NCBI RefSeq assembly: GCF_003350505.1
Contig: NZ_QQAY01000013.1
Span: forward strand, 21,956 to 85,955
From: Falsibacillus pallidus
GTDB lineage: Bacteria; Bacillota; Bacilli; Bacillales; DSM-25281
Direction: 5' to 3'
DNA length: 64,000 bases
Translations under genes and position numbers: made by a program
The notes under the pieces: generated by a model
Seen by the model: the letters and a program-made list of their open reading frames with translations, nothing else
What the model was told of the DNA's origin: nothing
The model's database searches: none
Shown here: in pieces, positions 33,000 through 42,255 of the stretch
How positions within the stretch are numbered: the stretch's first letter is position 1
Layout: each line of letters begins with the position of its first letter

Positions 33000-33113
33000 G
33001 GACTTGGGGACAGGTCCCTCGTCCCAATTGGGGATAGTGTGAAGTAACACGACGGTGGATTTTATGAAAGTAATGCGGAGTGTGGGACACGGGACCTGTC
33101 CCCATTTGTCCCA
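33000..33113. repeat. GGGACAGG palindromic repeat pair
   Basis: GGGACTTGGGGACAGGTCCC at the left and GGGACACGGGACCTGTCCCC at the right are inverted copies of the GGGACAGGTTCC family separated by about 60 bases. They lie in the 373-bp gap between the EAL gene and the receiver gene, which otherwise holds only a terminator and AT-rich DNA. Confidence 0.8.
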
Positions 33114-33119
33114 TCTGCA

Positions 33120-33157
33120 CAAAAAAATGCCAGCAGAATTTGGGATTCTGCTGGCAT
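33120..33157 (-). terminator. Intrinsic terminator of the receiver gene
   Basis: ATGCCAGCAGAAT and ATTCTGCTGGCAT form a 13-bp perfect stem, followed on the minus strand by seven T residues. It closes the CheY-like gene at 33161. Confidence 0.92.
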
Positions 33158-33160
33158 CTG

Positions 33161-33520
33161 TTAGTCTGTCAATCTATTCAACAATGGAATGAGCCCTTCA
33201 AAATGGGGCTTTCCAATAAAGTATTTCGCGCCAAATTCTTTTGCTTGATCCATCAATTGCTTCTTTCCGATGGCTGAACACATGATGATCTTGGCTTCAG
33301 GATTCATGTGCAGGATCTGCCTCAATGCATAGAGGCCATTAAAAAATTCCATCGTGTTGTCAAGCAAGACAATATCTGGTTGACATTGCTGGTATTCTAA
33401 AACCGCAGTATGGCCATTGACAGCTTCTGCTGCTACTCGATATGGCGTATTCGCCAATTTAGACTTCACAAAATTACGAAAAAAATTAGATTCCTCCGCC
33501 AATAAAATGGTCTTCAACAT
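33161..33520 (-). CDS. Single-domain response regulator (CheY-like), 119 aa
   Basis: A receiver only: acidic pair in ILLAEESN (Glu-Glu in place of Asp-Asp), phospho-Asp in DIVLLDNTMEFFNGL, Ser in IMCSAIG and Lys in YFIGKPHF. No output domain is present. ATG follows AAAGGTGATGA. It is near an EAL gene, PilZ gene and a chemoreceptor, so a role in motility signalling is plausible. The partner kinase is unknown; the hybrid and GAF kinases nearby are candidates. Confidence 0.9.
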   Translation of the reverse strand: MLKTILLAEESNFFRNFVKSKLANTPYRVAAEAVNGHTAVLEYQQCQPDIVLLDNTMEFFNGLYALRQILHMNPEAKIIMCSAIGKKQLMDQAKEFGAKYFIGKPHFEGLIPLLNRLTD

Positions 33521-33722
33521 TCATCACCTTTCCCTCAGATCCGGCAAATAAATGGGAAGGAAATTGGTGCTGGGTTCACTGAAACCCTTTTTCATCTGTC
33601 GTTCTATTACTTACTGCCTATTCGCCTAAGATAGAATAGCATAGAATAAGGAAAATAATAGAATTTAGTTTATTTTTAATAGAACGATAATTTACAAGAT
33701 TCAATTAAGGGGCTTAAATGGA

Positions 33723-33899
33723 CTACGTTATTGATTTTTCACTAGCCTCCAGTTCATTTTGTACATCCCTGGGACCCCTGTTTCTTTCGAGCAGTTCTTC
33801 TCTCAAAATCTCAATAAATTCATGGGATAAGGAAAATTTGCATGCTTTCTTGTAGGCTTCTACCAGCTCTTTGTCATTTAAAAATCGCAGCGAATCCAT
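33723..33899 (-). CDS. Sda-like sporulation checkpoint protein, 58 aa
   Basis: The segment LRFLNDKELVEAYKKACKFS followed by LSHEFIEILREELLERN aligns with B. subtilis Sda ([20 protein letters not shown]-type helical hairpin). Sda-family proteins bind the HisKA dimerisation domain of KinA/KinB and block phosphorelay entry into sporulation. ATG at 33899 is eight bases after AAAGG; a GTG three codons upstream is possible. The C-terminal extension (GPRDVQNELEASEKSIT) is longer than in classic Sda (46-52 aa). It may inhibit one of the neighbouring kinases rather than KinA; this is inference. Confidence 0.8.
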   Translation of the reverse strand: MDSLRFLNDKELVEAYKKACKFSLSHEFIEILREELLERNRGPRDVQNELEASEKSIT

Positions 33900-34115
33900 T
33901 TTTATCACCCTTTCCCTTATTTTAAAGTGGATGATTATGCAGCACGCGATGATTCTCTTAGGTATATTGTATCTTTAAACCTATTAATATACAATATATT
34001 TTATAAAAAACCATCCTTAACATAGGTCTTTACACACTTTAAAATTCTATTTTTTGATTAGCTGCAATGTTATATAATTTGAATACGATAATCATTATTA
34101 AAGGGGATGGATGGC

Positions 34116-34487
34116 ATGAGATACCAAAGGGAAGAAGCCTTCCGTTATGTGTTTCCTAAGCCGCTCGATGCTCATTTTACGATCATAGAAATCAATGGTC
34201 GTCCCGTTTCTTCATCCGAAGGGGGAGCTAAATTGATAGATTTAAGCCCCAGCGGCATGAAACTCTCAACTGCTCTTCATATTCCAGTGTCACAAAGTCA
34301 AAAGGTCAAGCTCAGCATCCGTTTTTCAATAAATGACCATGAATATACAATCATTTCGGAAATGGTGTGGGAAGAACCCCATGCAGGTGCATATTATTAT
34401 GGAGTTCATTTTCTCGCTGACGAACCATTGCAGCAAGAGATCATTAGTGAATTGAAGCAATATGCGAGGACAGTGCGTAATGATTAA
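34116..34487 (+). CDS. PilZ-domain protein, 123 aa
   Basis: The PilZ signature DLSPSGMKL (DxSxxG) is intact. The N-terminal arginine motif is altered: QREEAFRY aligns with the canonical QRREFFRV, so the first Arg of RxxxR is Glu. c-di-GMP affinity may be lowered or the ligand may bind differently. Start ATG at 34116 is nine bases after AAGGGG; the ATG at 34107 directly abuts it. It is the only PilZ protein seen in the window. Confidence 0.85.
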   Translation: MRYQREEAFRYVFPKPLDAHFTIIEINGRPVSSSEGGAKLIDLSPSGMKLSTALHIPVSQSQKVKLSIRFSINDHEYTIISEMVWEEPHAGAYYYGVHFLADEPLQQEIISELKQYARTVRND

Positions 34488-34520
34488 ATCAACAAGCTTT
34501 AAAAAAAGTCCCAATTAGAA

Positions 34521-34561
34521 AAAAAAGCAGATCCTATCGAGTGACAGGATCTGCTTTTTTT
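34521..34561. terminator. Bidirectional terminator between PilZ and chemoreceptor genes
   Basis: AAAAAAGCAGATCCT pairs with AGGATCTGCTTTTTTT around a ten-base loop. T runs on both strands serve the convergent genes. Confidence 0.93.
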
Positions 34562-34591
34562 CAAGTCATAACATGATTCGAAATGACGCCA

Positions 34592-36295
34592 TTAGATTTT
34601 GAATTGTCTCACTAGGCTATTCAAACTGTCAGCGAGTTTTGCCAAGTCAGTGGAGCTTTTTGCTACTTCTTCCATGATGCTGTTGGACTGCTGAACCGTT
34701 GCGGTTGTCTGCTCGATTCCTGCTGCTGATTCCTCTGTTACCGCTGCAATGCTTTCGATAGCCGTATTCATTTCACCGGATTCGCTTGAAATCTGTGCCA
34801 TGTTGGCGCCGATTTCATTCATCTGGCCGACCATGGCATTGATGGATTCCTTCAGCATGTCAAATGTTTCCCCAGTGATTTTAACGCTTTCCGTTCCTTT
34901 TTTCACCTGTTCAAAGCTATCCACAAGCGAGGTCGAAATGAGAGAGGATTGCTGCTGGATTCCTTCTACATTGGACACGATGCCTGAAAGAGAGTTGGTC
35001 ACTTCTTCCGCAAGCTTCCTAACCTCATCAGCTACCACTGCGAAGCCTCGTCCATGCTCTCCTGCCCTTGCTGCTTCAATGGCCGCGTTGAGCGCCAATA
35101 GATTGGTTTGGTCAGCGATTCCTTGAATCACTTCTACCAGCGTGGATATTTCCCTTGATTGTGCTTCAAGGCCGCTCATTTTTTTCGAAACATCCTCCAC
35201 CGTTTCAAAAATCTTGTTCATGGCACCTATGGATTCATTCATCAAGCTGCTTCCTTCATTGGTTTTCTCTAAAACCACCATAGAGGAAGCCGTTACATTT
35301 TCCCCTAAATCATTTGTTTTCGAGACTGTGCTGCTGTAAGTTTTCATTCTTTCTGTCAATTCACCGGCAGAGCTTGCCTGCTGGTCAGCCCCTGCAGAAA
35401 GCTGCTGCATCGTAGCCGCAATCTGCTCTGTGCCAGTCAACACTTCATTCGAGGACTGCGTCAATTCTTCACTTTGTCCCGTCACTCTTTCCGAAACTTC
35501 TTGGATTTCTTTGACCAATCGAGAAAGCTGGTTTTTCATATGTGAGATGGACGTGCTGAGCTGCCCGATCTCGTCTTTCCCCTTATAATCCAAGTCAGGA
35601 ATATTTAAATTTCCTTCTGCTATGGAATTTGCAGTCGTAACGACCTTTTTCAAATTCAAGCGGATTGCGCGGTTGATAAGTAAAATAAGTGCGATTCCAA
35701 TAATTGAAGCCGCTACGATGGAAATCAACAGGATGAAAAAGCTTTTTGCCAACCCTGCATTAGTGTCCTGCTCCGCTTGGCTCCTGGATTTTTCAACAGT
35801 TTGTTCAAGTGAATCCAGCTTCGCGATTGCTTGCGGACGAAGCACACTAATCTGATTCAAAATCTGGGCAGATTGGCCTGTGTTTCCACTATCCACAGCT
35901 GAGACAAATTGATTTAAAAATAGGTCATCCATTTTGTCATTAAATGAGGTAACAGTCATGAACAAATCTTTTTCCTGCTGTGTATCGATGCTTGGTTCGA
36001 TATCCTTCATAAGCTGATTGAACTGGTCTATCCTTTCTTTGTACTGTTTCACTACATCTTGGCTGGGACTTCTTTGATAATCATAGACCCTGATGGATTT
36101 TGAACGGAACAATGAACCCATTTCTGTAATGGCCACGGAACGGTCGCTCTGACGCCCCAGTCTTTCAACACTATCGTTGATAACTTTTAATTGTGTGAAT
36201 ACCAATAATGCTGCGATAATGAACAGCAATACAACGGTACCAAGCGCAAATAAATATTTGCCGCCTATCTTGATATCTCTCCACTTCTGTCTCAT
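34592..36295 (-). CDS. Methyl-accepting chemotaxis protein, 567 aa
   Basis: An N-terminal transmembrane helix ([20 protein letters not shown]), an extracellular four-helix-bundle type sensor (about 35-190), a second helix ([20 protein letters not shown]), HAMP (about 210-265) and a long signalling coiled coil with the conserved hairpin tip [20 protein letters not shown]. It transmits to CheA/CheW, encoded elsewhere. ATG follows AGAGGGGG. The sensor ligand is unknown. Confidence 0.96.
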   Translation of the reverse strand: MRQKWRDIKIGGKYLFALGTVVLLFIIAALLVFTQLKVINDSVERLGRQSDRSVAITEMGSLFRSKSIRVYDYQRSPSQDVVKQYKERIDQFNQLMKDIEPSIDTQQEKDLFMTVTSFNDKMDDLFLNQFVSAVDSGNTGQSAQILNQISVLRPQAIAKLDSLEQTVEKSRSQAEQDTNAGLAKSFFILLISIVAASIIGIALILLINRAIRLNLKKVVTTANSIAEGNLNIPDLDYKGKDEIGQLSTSISHMKNQLSRLVKEIQEVSERVTGQSEELTQSSNEVLTGTEQIAATMQQLSAGADQQASSAGELTERMKTYSSTVSKTNDLGENVTASSMVVLEKTNEGSSLMNESIGAMNKIFETVEDVSKKMSGLEAQSREISTLVEVIQGIADQTNLLALNAAIEAARAGEHGRGFAVVADEVRKLAEEVTNSLSGIVSNVEGIQQQSSLISTSLVDSFEQVKKGTESVKITGETFDMLKESINAMVGQMNEIGANMAQISSESGEMNTAIESIAAVTEESAAGIEQTTATVQQSNSIMEEVAKSSTDLAKLADSLNSLVRQFKI

Positions 36296-36431
36296 ACGTT
36301 TCCCCCTCTGATTGTCCTCTTAAAGTGGTGCTTTCTATTATTCAGGTAAATTTACAAACCTACTCCTTTCTTATATCGGCCGATAGTCACGACATTTTAC
36401 AACAAAATTCGCGATTTGTATTTTCATAAAT

Positions 36432-36474
36432 AAAAAGCCCCGAAGTTCAGACGTAAACTGAACTTCGGGGCTTT
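36432..36474. terminator. Intrinsic terminator downstream of the thioredoxin-like gene
   Basis: A 16-bp stem (AAAGCCCCGAAGTTCAG with CTGAACTTCGGGGCTTT) with an A/T-rich tail on the minus strand ends the gene at 36482. Confidence 0.93.
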
Positions 36475-36481
36475 GCACAAA

Positions 36482-37033
36482 TTATTTTATTTTTTCTTTT
36501 ATGCTTTCATAAACTGTTTCCCATACACTTCGGTCCGCTGTATATTTATTCGTCAATGTTTGGATCATCTTCTGCTGTTTCTCTTTAAAGTCCGGTGCTT
36601 CTTTATCAGGCATATCGGCGCGGACTTGATCCACAAATTCCTGCACTTTTGGAGCACGCGGCCCCCATACAGCTTCTTCTTCACCTGCTGCATTGATAAA
36701 GATGAAAATCGGGATTGCCCTTGACGTTCCATTCGTTAAATATTGGTCCATCAGTTCAAGGTTTTGATCCCTTGAAAGAAGGCTCATTTCGATGTCTGCT
36801 GCTTCAGCAATTTTCATCAAGATCGGGACATTCACCATAGCGTCCCCACACCAATCTTCTGTCAGGACAATCACTCGAAGCCCCCGTTCAGCCACAGAGT
36901 TCCATAATGAACGATCTCCTTCTGGAATATTGAATCCTTCATAAACCATTTGTAAATTTTCTTTATGCACCTGCATAGAATCTATATAATCCTTAGGCTT
37001 CATGCCTTTTTCAAACCAATTGTTCAGCGTCAT
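36482..37033 (-). CDS. Thioredoxin-fold family protein with WCGD motif, 183 aa
   Basis: IVLTEDWCGDAMVNVPIL places a single cysteine at the thioredoxin active-site position (WCGD instead of WCxxC). The following cis-proline region reads GTSRAIPIFIFIN. The one-cysteine form cannot form the usual intramolecular disulfide; related bacillithiol-linked or monothiol proteins exist. ATG follows AAAAAGGAG. It is soluble and monocistronic. Confidence 0.85.
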   Translation of the reverse strand: MTLNNWFEKGMKPKDYIDSMQVHKENLQMVYEGFNIPEGDRSLWNSVAERGLRVIVLTEDWCGDAMVNVPILMKIAEAADIEMSLLSRDQNLELMDQYLTNGTSRAIPIFIFINAAGEEEAVWGPRAPKVQEFVDQVRADMPDKEAPDFKEKQQKMIQTLTNKYTADRSVWETVYESIKEKIK

Positions 37034-37139
37034 CTGCTTAACTCCTTTTTAATGTAAAACTACCATATTTCCCGAAAAAATGCCTCAAAAAGCACTTCCC
37101 TCTTTTAAATCAGCAGGCTATTGATTTAAAACTACACCG

Positions 37140-37577
37140 TTATTTTTTCGTATATTTTGTACTTCTTTCAAATTCAGAATCCACCTGTTTTTTGATTGTG
37201 ATAAGCAGTAAAGCTGCCAACACACCAGCTGAATCGATGAACATATCGACAAACCTTCCGTCGCGGGAAAAATATAATTGAAGAATCTCAGTCGTGATGG
37301 CATATCCTATTGATACCAATAGCGTCAAACGATATTTTCTTACCCAAGAAAAAACCAGCAAAGCAAAAATGGTAAAACTAGAAAAATGACCGATTTTTTG
37401 AATGATATATGGCTGGTCTTGGAGGTCCGTAAAGTTGAATTGAAACAATTCAAAAAAGTTTGGTTCAGGATTAAATCTAAATCCAATCATTCCCCTATAC
37501 ATCAAATCATCGAAGCTTTGAGTACATGTAAACAGAAAAATTAAAGCGGCCACTAAAACTATCTGGATAATTTTCAA
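37140..37577 (-). CDS. VanZ-like membrane protein, 145 aa
   Basis: Four hydrophobic spans and the VanZ signature KIGHFSSFTIFALL ... EILQLYFSRDGRFVDMFIDS identify the family. Start TTG at 37577 is nine bases after AGAGGTG; a further-upstream TTG at 37604 would add KEVFPS with no site. VanZ proteins are linked to teicoplanin tolerance, but most family members have unknown roles. Confidence 0.85.
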   Translation of the reverse strand: MKIIQIVLVAALIFLFTCTQSFDDLMYRGMIGFRFNPEPNFFELFQFNFTDLQDQPYIIQKIGHFSSFTIFALLVFSWVRKYRLTLLVSIGYAITTEILQLYFSRDGRFVDMFIDSAGVLAALLLITIKKQVDSEFERSTKYTKK

Positions 37578-37666
37578 GCTTGGAAACACCTCTTTTACTA
37601 TCAAAATCTTTATTAAAGTATAGTCTCTAAACCGTCAATCTATACTTAGCAGGAGGCTCCAAACCC

Positions 37667-37816
37667 TTAGGCTAGTTCACTCTCATCGTTTTCTTCCTTC
37701 AAAAGAGGTTCAAGATCCTTTTCGAGCAGCATCAATATTTTATATGCATCCATATTTTCATTTTTACTCAACTGGATAGATTTTTCTAATATCTTATATA
37801 ACTCTTGTGTTTTCAC
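37667..37816 (-). CDS. Small helical protein, 49 aa (paralogue at 50724)
   Basis: GTG at 37816 is eight bases after AAAGGAG. The product reads TQELYKILEKSIQLSKNEN, then MDAYKILMLLEKDLEPLLKE. It matches a second small protein at 50724 (TKELHSILEKSISLSSGEEA) at the N-terminus, so this is a real family, not a chance frame. It has no membrane span. Function is unknown. A longer reading to 38059 includes unsupported upstream sequence. Confidence 0.75.
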   Translation of the reverse strand: MKTQELYKILEKSIQLSKNENMDAYKILMLLEKDLEPLLKEENDESELA

Positions 37817-38092
37817 TTCTATAGCTCCTTTATACTTTCTTTTTAAAACTGTACCAAAAGAACTGAAAGAAAACATTACATTTCCAATAAATTCCGGAAA
37901 TGAAATAATGACAATTGTCGACAAAAACCGAGAAATGCAGCCGTTTGCAGGATTAGTCTCTCCGTTGTGAGGGTATTGAAGAGTTAGGAAACCAAATGGT
38001 AATAAGAGAGGATTTAACTTTTCGGTTGATTCATCATATAATGATGAGGGGACTTTCACCCAATTTATTGACTACTTTACTAGGATGATTAA

Positions 38093-39025
38093 ATGATGAT
38101 TAAAAACGAAATTCAGCAAAAACTGTTATCGATTGTGAAAGATGAGAACTTAAAGATAGATGAATTGATTCGAAATCATACGTATACAAAGCTTGGCGGG
38201 AAGGCGGATTTCTTCATCACGCCTACCTCCTATGAAGAAGTACAGGCGGTTGTGAAACTGGCGAGAACAGAAAATATTCCGTTCACACTGATCGGAAATG
38301 GATCTAATTTGATTGTAAAGGACGGCGGAATCCGCGGGATTGTGCTGAACCTTAAGAATTTCAAAGACATTTCTTCAGACGGGACGAAATTGACTGCCCA
38401 GAGTGGTTCACGAATCATTGATGCGTCCAGGTTTGCTTTGGAAAAAAAACTGAGTGGCCTTGAATTTGCTTGCGGCATCCCGGGTACTGTCGGAGGCGCC
38501 CTTTTCATGAACGCTGGTGCGTACGGCGGCGAAATCAAAGATGTCCTTGACTATGCAATCGTTGTGGACCGGAATGGCGACCTTGTGAAGCGTGCAGCTG
38601 CGAATCTGGATCTTGACTACCGTAAAAGCAATATTGCCGAAAATGAAGACATTGTCCTTGAGGCTGTGTTTGAATTGAAGCCGGGCAGCTACGATGAAAT
38701 CAAAGCCATCATGGACGACCTGACATTCAAGCGTGAATCCAAGCAGCCATTGGAGTACCCTTCTTGCGGAAGTGTGTTCAAGCGCCCTCCTGGCATGTTT
38801 GCCGGCAAGCTGATCCAAGACAGCGAACTGCAAGGTGCGAGCATCGGCGGGGCACAGGTTTCCACAAAGCACGCAGGTTTCATTGTAAATAAAAACAATG
38901 CAACTGCCGAAGAATACATCTCGCTGATCCGCCACGTGCAAAAGACCGTGAAGGAAAAGTTCGGTGTTGATTTAGAGCGCGAAGTCCGCATCATCGGAGA
39001 AGACCTTGTGAAGGAAGAACCTTGA
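38093..39025 (+). CDS. murB: UDP-N-acetylmuramate dehydrogenase, 310 aa
   Basis: MurB reduces UDP-N-acetylglucosamine-enolpyruvate to UDP-MurNAc with NADPH and FAD. Seen here are the FAD-binding core ([20 protein letters not shown]), [26 protein letters not shown], and the catalytic-serine segment [13 protein letters not shown]. The length fits the short (type II) MurB of Bacillota. ATG at 38093 or the next codon is preceded by AGGATG. It is not in a division/cell-wall cluster here. Confidence 0.97.
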   Translation: MMIKNEIQQKLLSIVKDENLKIDELIRNHTYTKLGGKADFFITPTSYEEVQAVVKLARTENIPFTLIGNGSNLIVKDGGIRGIVLNLKNFKDISSDGTKLTAQSGSRIIDASRFALEKKLSGLEFACGIPGTVGGALFMNAGAYGGEIKDVLDYAIVVDRNGDLVKRAAANLDLDYRKSNIAENEDIVLEAVFELKPGSYDEIKAIMDDLTFKRESKQPLEYPSCGSVFKRPPGMFAGKLIQDSELQGASIGGAQVSTKHAGFIVNKNNATAEEYISLIRHVQKTVKEKFGVDLEREVRIIGEDLVKEEP

Positions 39026-39052
39026 GGTTAGGATGAACGGATATATTTATTG

Positions 39053-39088
39053 AAAAACTCGCCATAACCGATTATGGCGAGTTTTTTA
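39053..39088 (+). terminator. Intrinsic terminator of murB
   Basis: AAAACTCGCCATAA pairs with TTATGGCGAGTTTT around a short loop, followed by a T run. Confidence 0.93.
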
Positions 39089-39144
39089 TTTCGGTGGATT
39101 CGACATAAGTCGGGTGGTGCCTAGTCACTTTGGTGTCGTTTGCG

Positions 39145-39172
39145 TCGACAAAAATCGGGGCGTGACTGTGCC
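39145..39172. repeat. CGACAAAAACCGGGGCGTGAC-type dispersed repeat, copy 2
   Basis: TCGACAAAAATCGGGGCGTG followed by ACTGTGCC is one of six copies in the window. It lies at the 3' end of the TOTE helicase gene. Confidence 0.75.
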
Positions 39173-39182
39173 TTAGGGTCGC

Positions 39183-41561
39183 TTAGAATAATTTCATTTG
39201 CTCTACTTGGTTTTGTGGTTCTTTTTGAGTTTTGTATCCTAATGCTTTATAGCCTGCCTTTCTTTTTTCGTACATTCTTTGTAGGACAGGAACTTTTTCA
39301 TCGATGTAGTCATAGACCTCTACCGTTTCTTTGTTCATATAGGAACGATGTAAACGGCCGACGTACTGCTGTAAAGTACCGCTCCAGGATACAGGCATGG
39401 TCAGAAATAGTGTATCAAGGCGTGGGTCATCAAAGCCTTCTCCAATATATTTCCCCGTGGCAATGATGATTCTTTCTTCATCTAGAGGGACTTCTTTTAA
39501 TTTTAACAATCGCTCCCTCTCTTCTTTTTTACTCAATCCCCCAATCAACACAATAATGTTTTTGGCAAATCCTTTGAACATCTTTTCAAGAATTTCTACA
39601 TGCTTTTGTCTCTCAGTCAAAATAATAGGATTTCGACCTTCTTCAAGAGCATGAAGGACATCATTGAAAATCAAGTCGTTCCGCTTCTCATGTATACAAA
39701 GCTCATCAAAAATCGCTTGTATTGATTTCTCTTCCACATTATTGGTGAGAAAATTTGTTTTCCTTGGAACCAAAACGTGACTAAACGAATGAATTTTAGC
39801 TTGTTTTTTTGGATTTACTTTATATCTTATCGGACCGCACTGCATGGTCATGATAGGATGGAGTCCATCTTTTCTTGTAGGAGTCGCAGTCAATCCAAGT
39901 ACATACTTAGCCGTCGCCTCTTTCATCACCTTTTCAAATGTAAAGGCCGAGATATGATGACATTCATCCACAATTACGTGACCATAACTTCTTATCAGCT
40001 CTAAATTCTCTTGCTTTGAAGAAAGGGATTGAATGGTCGCGATATCTATCTTTCCAGAGAGTTTATTTTTCCCTCCTCCAAGCTCCCCTATCTCCTTATT
40101 ATCAATAGACAAAAAGCTGGCCAACCGTTCTCTCCATTGTTGTATGAGCTGATTACGGTGGACGATTACGAGAGTATTTTCTTTTCTTTCATTTATCATC
40201 GCGGCACCAATAACAGTTTTTCCAAATCCGGTTGTTGCTGATAAAGTGCCAGCAGGAAATTCTTTCAATGCATGTATGGAGTCAACTTGCTGAGGATACA
40301 GCTTTCCTTTGAATTCCAATTCCAATGAAGTAGCTGCATGCCTCTTTTCTTGGATTTCGAATTGAATGGATAACTCTTCAAATAGCTTTGAGACGTCATC
40401 TAGACATCCTCTGGGCAGAATCAACTCGTCTCCTGATTCTTGGATACAGTTGATTTTCCTCGGAATGTTATGGGTAGAAAGACGTTTTGACTGAGCTTTG
40501 AAAAATTGTGGATTGTTAAAAGTCCCGATTTCAAATAATTTTTGAGCTATTTGTGGTGAGAGATCATTTTTCTTGAAATGAACACCTTGATAAAGATATG
40601 CCGTTAACTTCTTAGGAAGCTTGTTATTTTTTGATACAGGAAGAACAGTCTGGATTGTGGGTGCCTTATCACCAATCAGTTCTATGATTCTTGAAACCTT
40701 CATTCTTTCAATTGTTTCTAAAAATGTCCATTGATTAGGATAAGGTTCAAAATTTTCATCTACAAACACACTGTTTCCTTGCTTTCTTGAATTACCTTGC
40801 AACGGCATGGCTATTAAATTTCCAACCCCCCCAACGGGAATCTTATCCTGATTCGGGAAGAGGCGGTCATATGAATCAATTCCTAATCCAAAGTAACTCG
40901 TCGACGTTTTCTCCAAAAGGAAGGTCCCCAGTTTCCTGGCCAATGAAGCACGAACGCTTTCCTCGAAAAAAATCCAAACATGAGCACCATTTCCTGATCT
41001 TGATTTCTCTATATATGCCGGAAGTTTAAGAGATCTGCACGTTTTCCTAAACGCTTCTACGTCTTGTTTCCAGGTACCTTTATCAAAATCAACCGCTAGA
41101 AAATTACATTGATCCCCTTGTATGAGAGGGTAAATGCCAATGGTTTTTTCTCCATTTAAATGTTTGTAGACCACTTTCTCTGTAAACGGTAGATACTGTT
41201 TATTCAAACATTCACTACATTTGATATTAGGTTTTTGACATATCTCTGGCACCCATTCATTTTTGCAGGCAGGGGAGTAGCCGGAAGTCCCTTTTTTAGA
41301 TTCCCAGCGTTCCGCATAAACATCTTCTCTTCCTTTAAAAAGACTCATATAAAGGCGGATTCGATGGTTGATAATTTTCTGTTTTTCCAACCTTTTTTTC
41401 TGGGCAGAATCCTGCGAGTTGTTGGGGGTTTTATTTGGACGAAGTTCTTCGTGATATGAAATATTATGTTTTTCCAAAATTCTTTTTAAAAGTTGGTTTT
41501 CAGCTCTAAGCTGAGCTATTTCTTTATACGCTAAATCCAGCTGTAATCTAATATCACTCAT
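39183..41561 (-). CDS. TOTE-type archaeo-eukaryotic primase fused to SF2 helicase, 792 aa
   Basis: An N-terminal coiled coil (residues 1-45), a cysteine-containing segment (CSECLNKQY near 130), then an archaeo-eukaryotic primase domain with the DxD active site in FLAVDFDKGTW and the histidine motif SGNGAHVWIFFEE. The C-terminal half is a superfamily 2 helicase: motif I TTGFGKTVIG, II DECHH, III LTATPTR, VI QYVGRLHR. This is the architecture of TOTE conflict-system proteins, which are predicted to act against invasive DNA. Here it is one stand-alone gene without transposase or nuclease partner. ATG follows GAGGTGAGAGT. Confidence 0.88.
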   Translation of the reverse strand: MSDIRLQLDLAYKEIAQLRAENQLLKRILEKHNISYHEELRPNKTPNNSQDSAQKKRLEKQKIINHRIRLYMSLFKGREDVYAERWESKKGTSGYSPACKNEWVPEICQKPNIKCSECLNKQYLPFTEKVVYKHLNGEKTIGIYPLIQGDQCNFLAVDFDKGTWKQDVEAFRKTCRSLKLPAYIEKSRSGNGAHVWIFFEESVRASLARKLGTFLLEKTSTSYFGLGIDSYDRLFPNQDKIPVGGVGNLIAMPLQGNSRKQGNSVFVDENFEPYPNQWTFLETIERMKVSRIIELIGDKAPTIQTVLPVSKNNKLPKKLTAYLYQGVHFKKNDLSPQIAQKLFEIGTFNNPQFFKAQSKRLSTHNIPRKINCIQESGDELILPRGCLDDVSKLFEELSIQFEIQEKRHAATSLELEFKGKLYPQQVDSIHALKEFPAGTLSATTGFGKTVIGAAMINERKENTLVIVHRNQLIQQWRERLASFLSIDNKEIGELGGGKNKLSGKIDIATIQSLSSKQENLELIRSYGHVIVDECHHISAFTFEKVMKEATAKYVLGLTATPTRKDGLHPIMTMQCGPIRYKVNPKKQAKIHSFSHVLVPRKTNFLTNNVEEKSIQAIFDELCIHEKRNDLIFNDVLHALEEGRNPIILTERQKHVEILEKMFKGFAKNIIVLIGGLSKKEERERLLKLKEVPLDEERIIIATGKYIGEGFDDPRLDTLFLTMPVSWSGTLQQYVGRLHRSYMNKETVEVYDYIDEKVPVLQRMYEKRKAGYKALGYKTQKEPQNQVEQMKLF

Positions 41562-41688
41562 ACTCTCACCTCAAATTCAGTGGTTTCCTAAGACGAAAAA
41601 GGGATTATTACAATTTTCTATTAACTCCCGATAATACTAATCTACCATCATCTTTGCCATCCATACACCCATATAAACCAAATTCCCA

Positions 41689-41717
41689 TTCGACAAAAAC
41701 CGGGGCCTGACTGTACC
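41689..41717. repeat. CGACAAAAACCGGGGCGTGAC-type dispersed repeat, copy 3
   Basis: TTCGACAAAAACCGGGGCCT followed by GACTGTACC. It lies between the TOTE gene and the coiled-coil gene at 41800, on the promoter side of both. Confidence 0.75.
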
Positions 41718-41799
41718 TGTAGTGTTACTGGTTTTTAATGGAATCCTCCGTATCCGCCCACTTTTTTGTTATAATAGATTGAAAAGGAGGTGTGTAAAA

Positions 41800-42057
41800 A
41801 TGGATCAAGTCATACAAGCAATACGCGAGCTGCAAAACCAGCTTACTCAGTTTGAAACGAAGGTCGACGAACGTTTTGATAGGTTAGAGAGCAGGATGGA
41901 CAGATTGGAAGATAGAATGGACAAGCTAGACTTTAGAATGGATCAACTGGAACAAAATCAGTTGGAAATCCAGGATAATATTCAAGTCCTCGTCAAAGAA
42001 AACTGGGAACATAAAAAAGACCTTCATAAAGTGAAAAGACGTATTGGGATGGAGTAA
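41800..42057 (+). CDS. Short coiled-coil protein, 85 aa (paralogue at 47608)
   Basis: The central region is a string of seven-residue repeats (RFDRLESRMDRLEDRMDKLD, then FRMDQLEQNQLE), a classic heptad coiled coil, ending in VKENWEHKKDLHKVKRRIG. It matches the 82-residue protein at 47608 over its full length. ATG at 41800 follows AAAAGGAGGTG, behind a TATAAT box. It has no membrane span; oligomerisation is likely. Function is unknown. Confidence 0.85.
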   Translation: MDQVIQAIRELQNQLTQFETKVDERFDRLESRMDRLEDRMDKLDFRMDQLEQNQLEIQDNIQVLVKENWEHKKDLHKVKRRIGME

Positions 42058-42255
42058 ACCCCCTATCTATTACCATCAACTCCTATTTATAAACACTTCG
42101 CTTATTCTGCATAATAGTTAGAAACCACTTAATATTAGTACCCAACAATTGTTAAAGGCACTTGAGGATTGGCCAAGTGCCTTATTTATTGGCTATTAAC
42201 CAATCCATAATTAGGTTAAAATGTAACTAGTTAACTGTTTTGAGGAGGACCCTCA

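Noticed and set aside
34592..36295. Chemoreceptor as a further riboswitch target
   Set aside because: Its upstream region has no GEMM-like GACGCAAAG or GGCAGCC blocks.
41769..41775. Full sigma-A promoter for the coiled-coil gene at 41800
   Set aside because: A TATAAT box is present but no convincing -35 at 16-18 bases.
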